Source: SURF-21 sp964529285 (lineage in GTDB: Bacteria; Actinomycetota; Geothermincolia; Geothermincolales; RBG-13-55-18). Taken from it: a stretch of 49,334 nucleotides of DNA. The notes below the pieces were generated by a model that saw only the letters and a list, made by a program, of their open reading frames with translations, ran no database searches and was not told where the DNA came from. The position numbers were made by a program, and so were the translations under genes. Of this stretch, positions 16,461 through 23,457 are shown one piece after another (within the stretch, counting starts at the first letter, position 1; the number at the start of each line of letters is the position of its first letter). The stretch covers positions 1 through 49,334 of the forward strand of contig CAZGWK010000024.1 in NCBI GenBank assembly GCA_964529285.1. Direction: 5' to 3'.

Positions 16461-17918
16461 ATGAACTCGAAGTACGGCTTCCGTTTCTTTGAGGATGATG
16501 CGTGCGATCGCTGTGGAACATGTCTCGAACGATGCCCCGTGCTCGAGCTTCCGGAGGACGAGGCGAAACGGCAAATAGAGGCACTCATCCGCGGGGAAAC
16601 GGATAAATCCTTAGTGCTTCGGCGCTGTGTCACCTGCAACATCTGTGACTTCGTATGCCCCCGGCAGGCAAATCCGTACGGGCTTATCCTGGAGCGTCAT
16701 AACGAAGCAGGCAGTATGCAAGGTCTCCCTCATATGGCCAGGTTCATCTTTCCCAACGAGCCCGAGAATATGTGGACCACCACCAGGGTATTGCTGGCAG
16801 AAGACGAGCTCTCGCTCCTGCGTTCCTGGGAGGATAACCTGAAAAACCCCAGAAAGGAGGTCCTGCTCACCGGTTTCTACAACAACCTCGTGCCGTATAT
16901 CGCCCATACGTCCCTCCTCGACGAGCTCAAACCTGCCATCGCGGGCAGCGACAGCATGTTCGGGATAGGGGAAGATGCCTACAGGATCGGATTCCTGGAG
17001 GAGGCGGAACGGTTGGGCAGGCTCGCAAGAAAGAAATTTTCCGAGATGGGCATAGAGAAGATGATCTGTTTCATGGTGGTCGAGGCCTCCATGTTCACCG
17101 ATGTCCTGCCCAAGAGGTTCGGTATCGATTTCGACTTCGAGGTGGAGCTCCTGGACAGCTGGATACTGGACCGGCTGAAGAACGGGAAGATAAAAATAAA
17201 AGAGAGATTGAACACGAGGGTTACCGTCCACGACAACTGCTGCGGGAGATACATGGACGGGATCCTACAGGACACCACCCGTGAGTTGATGGAGCGTATA
17301 GGATGTGAAGTAGTCGAGATGCGGCATACCAGGGAGAACGCGCTCTGCTGCGGCTGGGCCGGGACCGTCCCCACGTTATTCGGGCCGACTTCGAGCAACC
17401 CCCTGCACACTCTGCTCAACCTGCTGCACAGCCTGTATCTCAGATTGCAGGAGGCCGAGGCTAGCGGCGCCGACGTCCTGGTCGTTCCCTGCCCGGGTTG
17501 TTACGTGTTCCTCTCGCTGATAAAGGTGCTGACCAACAGCAGCTTGGACGTATACCTTCCCATGGAGCTGGTGCAGATCGCCGCCGGGGAGAGGCCCGTT
17601 CACAGGAACGAGGAACGCGCCTGGGACATCCTTGCCGTTACCACCAACCTCGTTCTCAGGTGGCCCTTTTCCACCCGGCGGTTCTTCCCCACGCCCGTCG
17701 ATATAGAAAAGCCGCTCCCGGAGGCAAGACGGGGCGATGCGGCGCGGATAAAGCTGTTCGCAAGGTTATACCACAGCACTCTGGTGCAGAACCCCGTAGC
17801 CAGAAGCCTGATCGCAGGCGCCGTCAAAAGCGCGATAGCAGTATACAGGCTCTACCTCGAGAGAAAAGGACGCAGGTTGATCGCCATGAAGGCTGCCGGG
17901 ACAAGCGGCCAGGGATGA
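16461..17918 (+). CDS. HdrD/GlpC-like iron-sulfur protein with one degenerate CCG domain
   Basis: The 485-residue protein has two classical [4Fe-4S] motifs near the N-terminus (Cys15, 18, 21, 25 and Cys56, 59, 62, 66). Two regions follow that correspond to the CCG domains of heterodisulfide reductase HdrB/HdrD. The second CCG domain is intact (Cys260-261, Cys296-297, Cys344 and Cys347). The first has lost its cysteines: where the relative at 31358-32542 has IGCIGK, CCG and CYCASC, this one has LTGFYN, MFG and CFMVVEAS. The protein probably passes electrons between a ferredoxin-like partner and a thiol or quinone substrate, using one special cluster rather than two. The start at 16461 follows a run of five G; in-frame ATGs at 16395 and 16407 would add poorly conserved residues. 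Confidence 0.85.
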   Translation: MNSKYGFRFFEDDACDRCGTCLERCPVLELPEDEAKRQIEALIRGETDKSLVLRRCVTCNICDFVCPRQANPYGLILERHNEAGSMQGLPHMARFIFPNEPENMWTTTRVLLAEDELSLLRSWEDNLKNPRKEVLLTGFYNNLVPYIAHTSLLDELKPAIAGSDSMFGIGEDAYRIGFLEEAERLGRLARKKFSEMGIEKMICFMVVEASMFTDVLPKRFGIDFDFEVELLDSWILDRLKNGKIKIKERLNTRVTVHDNCCGRYMDGILQDTTRELMERIGCEVVEMRHTRENALCCGWAGTVPTLFGPTSSNPLHTLLNLLHSLYLRLQEAEASGADVLVVPCPGCYVFLSLIKVLTNSSLDVYLPMELVQIAAGERPVHRNEERAWDILAVTTNLVLRWPFSTRRFFPTPVDIEKPLPEARRGDAARIKLFARLYHSTLVQNPVARSLIAGAVKSAIAVYRLYLERKGRRLIAMKAAGTSGQG

Positions 17919-17996
17919 TAACCAAGGTTTTTTCTTATCTCATGGTCGTATGCGCAGCCGAGCGAGACCGTTACCGCCAGTCCCGGGCACACAACC

Positions 17997-18281
17997 CTAC
18001 TTCATGGAACGGATAAAATCGTCTATGGGCATGGCCGCGATGGTCTTTATCCTGAGGGTTCCTCGCGAGGCCAGCTTGAGAGAGATACGCATTATGGTAT
18101 CGGTATCCGGCGCCTCGAGTATGTTCAGGAAATCGTCCTCGCCCAGCAGAGCGTATTGAGCAAGGACCCTCGCGCCCAGGTCCTCCACGTCCCTGTTGAC
18201 TTCCTTGATGCGTCCCGCGTCGCGGTTGATGGTATTGGCTCCCTGATCGGTGAGCTTGGTGAGCATGACGAAAATGGGCAT
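17997..18281 (-). CDS. GYD-domain protein, copy 2
   Basis: The 94-residue paralogue of the gene at 15877-16161 begins MPIFVMLTKLTDQG and has EDDFLNILEAP where copy 1 has QYDFINIVEAP, so the family-naming Tyr is lost. The shared RIKEVN, VLAQY and SRGT blocks make a duplication certain. A good ribosome site (GGAGG) precedes the start. It converges on the iron-sulfur gene and is divergent from the deacetylase-fold gene. Confidence 0.85.
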   Translation of the reverse strand: MPIFVMLTKLTDQGANTINRDAGRIKEVNRDVEDLGARVLAQYALLGEDDFLNILEAPDTDTIMRISLKLASRGTLRIKTIAAMPIDDFIRSMK

Positions 18282-18381
18282 TTCTTTACCTCCCTGTTCC
18301 GGATTGTGGATAGAGGTGATTATAACACGCGTGAAGCGTCATGCAGCCCGCATGCGGTTTTAGTTTATCATTGATCGTAAG

Positions 18382-18432
18382 CGCTTTCCCGCAGCGGGAC
18401 TGCTGCGGGGGAAAGCCGCGGCAGCGCGGCTT
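18382..18432. other. Two overlapping, mutually exclusive hairpins
   Basis: GCTTTCC-CGCAG (18383-18394) can pair with CTGCGGGGGAAAGC (ending 18416). AAGCCGCG (18413-18420) can pair with CGCGGCTT (18425-18432). The two structures share bases 18413-18416, so only one can form at a time. They lie about 90 bases upstream of the deacetylase-fold gene. No U-run follows, so this is not a standard terminator; a control role is speculative. Confidence 0.35.
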
Positions 18433-18521
18433 GTCGAAAAGAGAGAGCGAGGTGGTGCCCCCGCTGCAGCTCGCCGCGGCGGGTGCCGATAACGGGATAT
18501 AAGATATGGGAGGAGACAGGA

Positions 18522-19400
18522 ATGAATGGCGCGCCAGGAGGCGGGACGCAGAAGGCCGATCCGAAGTACTTGCTGGCCGTGGTATATCATCCCGATTTCG
18601 CGGTGCACGGTTATCCGGCACTGCGGGGACGCGTTGCCCCCGCTTTCGAGGAATTGAAGGAGCGCGGCCTGCTAGCTATGGAAAGCGTGGAATTATTGAA
18701 GGCCGAGCCGGCCGATGCGGAACTGGCCGGGCGCATACACAGCCCGTCTCATATCCACGGCGTGGTAAACAGCGGTTATTACGATGTCGCTCTTCTCTCC
18801 GCCGGATCGGTGGTTCAGGGGGCGGTCGAGGTTGCGGCCGGGGGGGCGGCGTGCTCGTTCTGCTTTGTGGGAGCTGCGGGCCACCATGCCAGCAGCGACG
18901 GTTTCTGGGGGTTCTGCTACCTCAACGACGTCGCCATGGCCGTTACGTACCTGCGTGATGTCATCAAGGTAAAGCGGTTTGTAATCATAGACATAGACCC
19001 TCACTTCGGGGACGGCACACGCGACATCCTCGGCCGGGATCCGGACGTACTGCATATCAACTTTCATTCCGGGTATGCGATGGGTGGAGAGGAGGGGGTC
19101 AGCAACATGGATATCGTCCTCCCCCATCAGGCCGAAGACAGCCGTTTCATGGCCGGGGTCGATGAGGCCCTGCAGGCGGCGCAGGGTTTCGATCACGACC
19201 TGCTTTTCGTGGTCTTCGGCCACGACAGCCACCACGACGATTACGGCGCCTTCGAGCTCAGCGACGGGGCTTACGCGGCCTTCGCGCGCAAGTTGAGGGA
19301 TCTCTTCCCCAGCCGGGTATGCTACGTTCTCTCCGGCGGCGCGAACCCCCGCGTGGCGCGCAGGGCCATCGGCGATGTGGTCGAGGTGCTGGTAAGTTAA
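18522..19400 (+). CDS. Histone-deacetylase-fold protein (AcuC/HDAC superfamily)
   Basis: The 292-residue protein keeps the metal-dependent deacetylase core: GHHASSDGFWGFCYLND with His121 and His122, DIDPHFGDG with metal ligands Asp159 and His161, and GHDSHHDD with Asp235. The catalytic Tyr of the GGY motif is missing; the sequence reads SGGANP, giving Ala274. Family members remove acetyl or acyl groups from amines; loss of the Tyr usually weakens that reaction, so another substrate or a binding role is possible. The start at 18522 follows GGAGGAGACAGG. It is next to the GYD/iron-sulfur cluster and 14 bases before the NodB deacetylase gene, with which it may share a transcript. Confidence 0.82.
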   Translation: MNGAPGGGTQKADPKYLLAVVYHPDFAVHGYPALRGRVAPAFEELKERGLLAMESVELLKAEPADAELAGRIHSPSHIHGVVNSGYYDVALLSAGSVVQGAVEVAAGGAACSFCFVGAAGHHASSDGFWGFCYLNDVAMAVTYLRDVIKVKRFVIIDIDPHFGDGTRDILGRDPDVLHINFHSGYAMGGEEGVSNMDIVLPHQAEDSRFMAGVDEALQAAQGFDHDLLFVVFGHDSHHDDYGAFELSDGAYAAFARKLRDLFPSRVCYVLSGGANPRVARRAIGDVVEVLVS

Positions 19401-19414
19401 GCAGGAAAGATATC

Positions 19415-21358
19415 ATGGAGTACGGGAATGGCAGGGATCGCGGAGCAGCGGCACTCGTCCTCGTCGTGGCCGCGCTGCTTTTTTTCTTCCTTTCCGGCGT
19501 GGGCGGAGGAGGAGAAGCCTCGGCTGAATCCCCGCAGCGGGTCGTACTGACTTTCGACGACGGCTATAACTTCGACCATCGCATACTGGACTACCTCGAT
19601 TCCCAGGGCATCACCGCTTCCGCCTTCGTCATCGGTTCGTGGGCGCAGAGGAACCCGGAGCTGCTCCAGGAGATGGACGCCCTTGGCTGGGACGTCTGCA
19701 ACCACACCCAGAACCACCCCTGGCTCACCAAGCTGGCCGACCAGCAGATCGTGGCGGAATTGAATACCTGTCAGGCGGTTATCGGTTCTATCACCGGCCA
19801 GTACCTTCCCGTTTTCCGCCCACCCGGCGGATTCATCGATGCCAGGGTGATGAACCTTGCCTCGGTTGCCGGGTATGCCCCCGTGATGTGGGACTTCGAC
19901 AGCATGGATGTTCTGAATACGAATATCCCGGTACAGGACAGGGTAAACCATATAGTGGGGGCCGCCGGAGACGGGGACATCATCCTCTTTCACTTCGGGG
20001 GGCGCAACACCCTGGAACTGGTCATGGGTGTGGTGCAAGGACTGCAGCAGAGGGGTTTCAGCTTCGTCACCCTCAGTGAGCTCTACGGCTGGAAGGAGCT
20101 TCTGCGAGGCGGCGAATCTGGGCCGGGCATATCGCAAGCGGCGAAGCGCTTTTACTTCGCGGAGGGGACGACACGCCCGGGCTTCGAGGAGTGGCTTCTG
20201 GTTTACAACCCGGGTAACGAGATTGCGTCCCTTAGCGCGCATTACTATTCTCACGGCGAGCAGCTGGTCAAGGAATATTCCGTTCCCCCCCGCGAGAGGC
20301 TTTCTCTGCCCGTGAAAAGCGAGATCCCGTGGGAGGATGACGTCTCGGTGGTCCTGGAGTCCTCGACTCCGGTGGCCGCCGAGAGGATGCTCTATTTCAG
20401 CCGTGGGTCCGGTTACAGCGGAGGTTCACTGTCCCGGGGCGTGACCGCTGCCTCCAGGCTGTTGTTCTTCCCCGAGGGATCGCTGAGGCCGGGTTTCGAG
20501 GAATACCTGGCCGTCTTTAACCCTTCATCCATCGTTGATGCCCACTTGGATGTCGAATTACGAGGGGTGGGGGGAGAGATAAGGGAGGCGGCATTCGACG
20601 TGGAACCTCTGGCGCGCCTTACCTTGAGGGTCAACGATATGGTGGAGGCCGGAGATTATTCCATGGTTGTGAGGTCCAGTACGCCCGTAGTCGCGGAGAG
20701 ATCGCAATACTTCGCGTACAACGATATGCTCACGGGTTCCCACTGCGCTCCGGGTATCTCGCGGCCCGAGGGCAGCTGGTTCTTCGCCGAGGGGACCACG
20801 CGCAACTTCTTCGATAGCTACCTCACCATCTTAAATCCCTGCGAATACGCTACCTGGCTCGAGGTGAGGATGATCGTGTCGGACGGGTCGCTCAGAGAGG
20901 AATCCTTGAGTCTCGCGGCGGGAGAGAGAAGAACCATCCACCTCAACTCGTATATGCCTGCTGATGTCGATTATTCATTGAGCGTCTCGAGCCTGCTGCC
21001 CGTGTTAGCCGAGCGATCTGCCTACTTTCAGGCCCACAATATCGCCGGCGGATACTGCAGCCCGGGGACGCCGCAGCCACGTGAGAACTGGCTGTTCCCG
21101 GAGGGATGCACCAGCCCGGGTTTCTCGCAATGGCTCGCCCTCTTCAACCCCTGGGAGCAGGAGCAGGCAGTGAGCGTCGATTACCGGCGCGGAGATGGCG
21201 AGAGCGTCAGCTGTGAGTATCTGCTGCCGCCGCAGGGGAGAGTGACCCTCGACGTGGCCGTCGAAGCCGGAAACGCCGACGAGGTTTCGATGGAGGTAAA
21301 CTGTCCCGTGGGAATCGTGGCGGAGCGCTCGATCTATTTCAACCGCCAGGGATTTTGA
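19415..21358 (+). CDS. Secreted NodB polysaccharide deacetylase with four surface repeats
   Basis: The 647-residue protein has a signal peptide or anchor (about 11-28) and a NodB domain at 42-225. Four repeats of about 100 residues run from 245 to the end. NodB motifs are TFDDGYN (Asp48, Asp49), NHTQNH (His97, His101), RPPGG at 135-139 and LFHFGG. It would remove acetyl groups from a cell-wall or capsular glycan outside the membrane. Each repeat starts with a F-EG-T--GF---L---NP pattern and ends with PV-AER--YF. The same ending occurs in the partial protein at 1-95. The start at 19415 follows AGGAAA. No sorting motif or C-terminal membrane helix is seen, so attachment may be through the repeats. 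Confidence 0.88.
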   Translation: MEYGNGRDRGAAALVLVVAALLFFFLSGVGGGGEASAESPQRVVLTFDDGYNFDHRILDYLDSQGITASAFVIGSWAQRNPELLQEMDALGWDVCNHTQNHPWLTKLADQQIVAELNTCQAVIGSITGQYLPVFRPPGGFIDARVMNLASVAGYAPVMWDFDSMDVLNTNIPVQDRVNHIVGAAGDGDIILFHFGGRNTLELVMGVVQGLQQRGFSFVTLSELYGWKELLRGGESGPGISQAAKRFYFAEGTTRPGFEEWLLVYNPGNEIASLSAHYYSHGEQLVKEYSVPPRERLSLPVKSEIPWEDDVSVVLESSTPVAAERMLYFSRGSGYSGGSLSRGVTAASRLLFFPEGSLRPGFEEYLAVFNPSSIVDAHLDVELRGVGGEIREAAFDVEPLARLTLRVNDMVEAGDYSMVVRSSTPVVAERSQYFAYNDMLTGSHCAPGISRPEGSWFFAEGTTRNFFDSYLTILNPCEYATWLEVRMIVSDGSLREESLSLAAGERRTIHLNSYMPADVDYSLSVSSLLPVLAERSAYFQAHNIAGGYCSPGTPQPRENWLFPEGCTSPGFSQWLALFNPWEQEQAVSVDYRRGDGESVSCEYLLPPQGRVTLDVAVEAGNADEVSMEVNCPVGIVAERSIYFNRQGF

Positions 21359-21402
21359 GCGGTGAATTCAGCCTTCACAATAGAAAATTCTCCTTCTTTG
21401 GG

Positions 21403-21408
21403 TATAAT
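21403..21408 (+). promoter_or_regulatory. Possible -10 box for the 75-aa coiled-coil gene
   Basis: TATAAT sits 42 bases before the start of the gene at 21450. The -35 region is not convincing. Confidence 0.35.
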
Positions 21409-21449
21409 GGTTAGGACGATGGGAGGAAATACATAAGGAGGTAGCTTCA

Positions 21450-21677
21450 ATGGCCAACGAGAAAGAAGAATTGCTGAAAAAGGAAATAGAGGCATACGAG
21501 GAAGAGCTGAGAGTAGTGGCGGGCAAACTGCAGGAACTCGCAGGTGTCGATTGTTCATTCGGGTCCTGCGTCTTCGACCCTGAAATGCAGGACGTCGAGG
21601 CGAAGATGGCCGAGCTGGAGAAAAGGAAGAAGACCCTGGCGGAGGTCAAGGACTCCCTCGAAAAGTGCGAAACATAA
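21450..21677 (+). CDS. Small coiled-coil protein, 75 aa
   Basis: The start is preceded by AAGGAGGT with good spacing and the gene is followed by a strong terminator, so it is very likely real. The protein is almost all charged helix with heptad-like Leu spacing, interrupted in the middle by DCSFGSCVFDPEM, which holds two Cys four residues apart. A third Cys is near the end. The layout suggests an antiparallel helical hairpin, perhaps locked by a disulfide or a metal. I do not recognise the family. Confidence 0.7.
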   Translation: MANEKEELLKKEIEAYEEELRVVAGKLQELAGVDCSFGSCVFDPEMQDVEAKMAELEKRKKTLAEVKDSLEKCET

Positions 21678-21700
21678 TAACCCGAACCCCGTAAGTACAA

Positions 21701-21728
21701 GGGGCTCCCCGCCGGGAGCCCCTTTTTA
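21701..21728 (+). terminator. Rho-independent terminator
   Basis: A perfect 9-bp stem GGGGCTCCC / GGGAGCCCC with a four-base loop is followed by TTTTTATT. It ends the 75-aa coiled-coil gene. Confidence 0.9.
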
Positions 21729-21843
21729 TTAATGCTGAATATCTGCGGAATAATTACCTCGTGTATCCGACCATCCGACCATTTGAACAAGCCGGAAGTA
21801 ATAACTACCGCTCAGGTGTCGTCCAGCACCGCTGCCCAGTTCT

Positions 21844-21906
21844 CGGGGAATAAGGACTCCTGTGCTTGCCTACAGAGCGGAGCGAGACCGCTGTCTGGAG
21901 TCCCCG
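21844..21906. other. Nested stem-loop beyond the rubrerythrin gene
   Basis: GGACTCC (21854-21860) pairs with GGAGTCC (21897-21903), CGGGGA with TCCCCG extends it, and an inner imperfect stem lies at 21873-21897. On the minus strand this directly follows the rubrerythrin stop and may protect or end that transcript. No clear U-run is present. Confidence 0.35.
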
Positions 21907-21913
21907 GGCAAAC

Positions 21914-22411
21914 CTACTCCACGTCGAAGAACTTATCCTCGGGAGCGCCGCAGATGGGGCATTTCTCAGGAATGACGTCATCGGCGACGTACCCGCATAC
22001 GCTGCATACGTAGTAATCGGGGACTTTTTCGGCGACCAGGTGCTGCAGGGCGCCCTCGTAGAGTTTGGCGTGTCTTTCCTCCACGTCGCGGGCGTAGGCG
22101 AACATGCTGGCGGCGGCCTTGTCGTCCTCGGCCTCTGCGTCGGCGATGAAGCTGTCGTAACTGACGGCCGCTATCTTCTGCTCTGAAGCGAGAGCCTCCT
22201 CGAGGTTCGTTTCCGTATCCTTGACCTCGCGCAGCAATCTCAGGTTATTGTAGGCGTGTACGGACTCGGATTCCGCCACCGCCCGGAAGAGCTTGGCCAC
22301 CGCATCGTATTCTTCTTCCTCCGCCTTGTTCGCGAAAGCCTTGAGCCTTACCACGGCCTTCGACTCCCCGGTGTAAGCATCATGAAGGTTTTTGCGGGTC
22401 TTTTCGCCCAT
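21914..22411 (-). CDS. Rubrerythrin
   Basis: The 165-residue protein has a ferritin-like four-helix diiron domain (Glu and ExxH-type ligands in AESESVHAYNNL and VEERHAKLYEGAL) and a C-terminal rubredoxin-like iron site with CSVCG and CPICG. Rubrerythrins reduce hydrogen peroxide in the cytoplasm of anaerobes using electrons from rubredoxin-type donors. The start at 22411 follows GGGGGAG; the open frame runs further upstream but only into the degenerate repeat. It is the last gene of a minus-strand group with TusA and the Isc-like genes. Confidence 0.93.
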   Translation of the reverse strand: MGEKTRKNLHDAYTGESKAVVRLKAFANKAEEEEYDAVAKLFRAVAESESVHAYNNLRLLREVKDTETNLEEALASEQKIAAVSYDSFIADAEAEDDKAAASMFAYARDVEERHAKLYEGALQHLVAEKVPDYYVCSVCGYVADDVIPEKCPICGAPEDKFFDVE

Positions 22412-22428
22412 AACTCCCCCTTTCTCCG

Positions 22429-22571
22429 GGGTCAGGCCTTGTTCTTGCACACCCCGGTCTGCGATATTGCACGGTATTCTCGTCGGCACAGGTCTGGCAG
22501 CCTCTGTCTATGTCATATCCAGAGAGATATTAAATGAAAATACTCTGGTATGTAAAAGAACTGACTCCATA
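22429..22571. repeat. Degenerate inverted-repeat element
   Basis: One end, GGGGTCAGGCCTTGTTCTTG at 22429-22448, matches the termini of the element at 29501-29607 closely. The other end at 22550-22571 is a poor inverse copy (GTCAG and TTCTT shared, with about six bases missing). It fills the gap between tusA and rubrerythrin, so the rubrerythrin promoter probably lies within it. I treat it as a decayed member of the same family. Confidence 0.45.
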
Positions 22572-22572
22572 A

Positions 22573-22803
22573 TTACCCCCTCTTACGCACGAAGACGTGG
22601 AACTCTCCGTCCTTTTCCTCAATGCTCAGGCATTCGTTCCCCGTTTTCGAGCACCAGGCGGGCATATCGCTCTTGATTCCTTTGTCGTCGGCTATGACCT
22701 CCAGGACCTCGCCGTCAGCGAGTTCTTTTATCTCCCGGGAGGTTTTGACGATGGGCATGGGACAATAAAGGCCTACACAATCGAGCGTTTTGGCGGCTTT
22801 CAT
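22573..22803 (-). CDS. TusA-family sulfur carrier protein
   Basis: The 76-residue protein begins MKAAKTLDCVGLYCPMPIV and carries the family Cys-Pro-x-Pro motif, whose Cys holds the persulfide. It would relay sulfur from a cysteine desulfurase to tRNA modification or other acceptors in the cytoplasm. AAGGAGGT precedes the start at 22803; the ATG at 22809 is too close to it. A second Cys lies in MPAWCSKTG. Its position next to the IscS/IscU-like genes fits a sulfur relay. Confidence 0.88.
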   Translation of the reverse strand: MKAAKTLDCVGLYCPMPIVKTSREIKELADGEVLEVIADDKGIKSDMPAWCSKTGNECLSIEEKDGEFHVFVRKRG

Positions 22804-22881
22804 GGCCATACCTCCTTCCCCGCGTGTAAGGTTTTTAGTCTCTATCATGCCTCTCGTCTGCGCGGTTGTGTTTCACGGAGA

Positions 22882-23067
22882 TTAAAGACCTGATACCAGT
22901 CTATCGCACTCGGGGCACCTCTCCGTTCCCTCCCTGGCCTTCGCCCCGCAGCTCTCGCAGGTGATGATGACGATGCTGCAGGGCTCGCAGAACGGAGACA
23001 TATCCCCGATAAACTCTATATCCGCATCGCAGTAAGGGCAGTTGCAGGCGGTCTTTTTCTCTTCCAT
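22882..23067 (-). CDS. Small double zinc-ribbon protein, 61 aa
   Basis: The 61-residue protein has four Cys pairs: CPYC and CEPC, then CESC and CPEC, consistent with two zinc-binding knuckles. It starts one base after the IscU stop region, behind a purine-rich site, so it is translated with iscU and iscS. I do not know the family. A role as metal or iron-sulfur accessory, or as a regulator of the sulfur genes, is inferred from the coupling only. Confidence 0.75.
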   Translation of the reverse strand: MEEKKTACNCPYCDADIEFIGDMSPFCEPCSIVIITCESCGAKAREGTERCPECDRLVSGL

Positions 23068-23068
23068 C

Positions 23069-23452
23069 TCAACTCGTTCCTCTCTTGCTCCTGTAATCCT
23101 CGATGGCCAGATGCAGGGCGTCCGCACCGAGGTTTGAACAGTGCAGCTTGTGTTTGGGCAGGCCTCCCAGTTCCTTGGCTACGTCATCGCGCGTGATCTG
23201 CAAGGCCTCGTCCACGGTCTTGCCCTTAGCCATTTCGCTTACCATGCTGGAAACGGCGATAGCCGCTCCGCAGCCGAAGGTTTTGAACTTCACGTCCTCC
23301 AGCCGCTCGTCGCCATCGACCTTGATGTAGAAAGTCATCATATCGCCACAAACGGGGTTACCTACCTCCCCCACGCCGTCGGCACCATCGATCTCGCCGA
23401 CGTTGCGAGGGTTGGTGAAATGATCCATAACTTCTTCGCTGTATTGAGCCAT
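23069..23452 (-). CDS. iscU: IscU/NifU-type iron-sulfur scaffold
   Basis: The 127-residue protein has all three scaffold cysteines, in NPVCGDMM, TFGCGAAIA and KLHCSNLG, plus the start YSEEVMDHFTNPRNVG typical of the family. It assembles iron-sulfur clusters from sulfur supplied by a desulfurase. AAAGGGGG-type ribosome signals precede it. It lies five bases after the desulfurase-like gene and one base before the zinc-ribbon gene. Confidence 0.93.
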   Translation of the reverse strand: MAQYSEEVMDHFTNPRNVGEIDGADGVGEVGNPVCGDMMTFYIKVDGDERLEDVKFKTFGCGAAIAVSSMVSEMAKGKTVDEALQITRDDVAKELGGLPKHKLHCSNLGADALHLAIEDYRSKRGTS

Positions 23453-23457
23453 GACCC

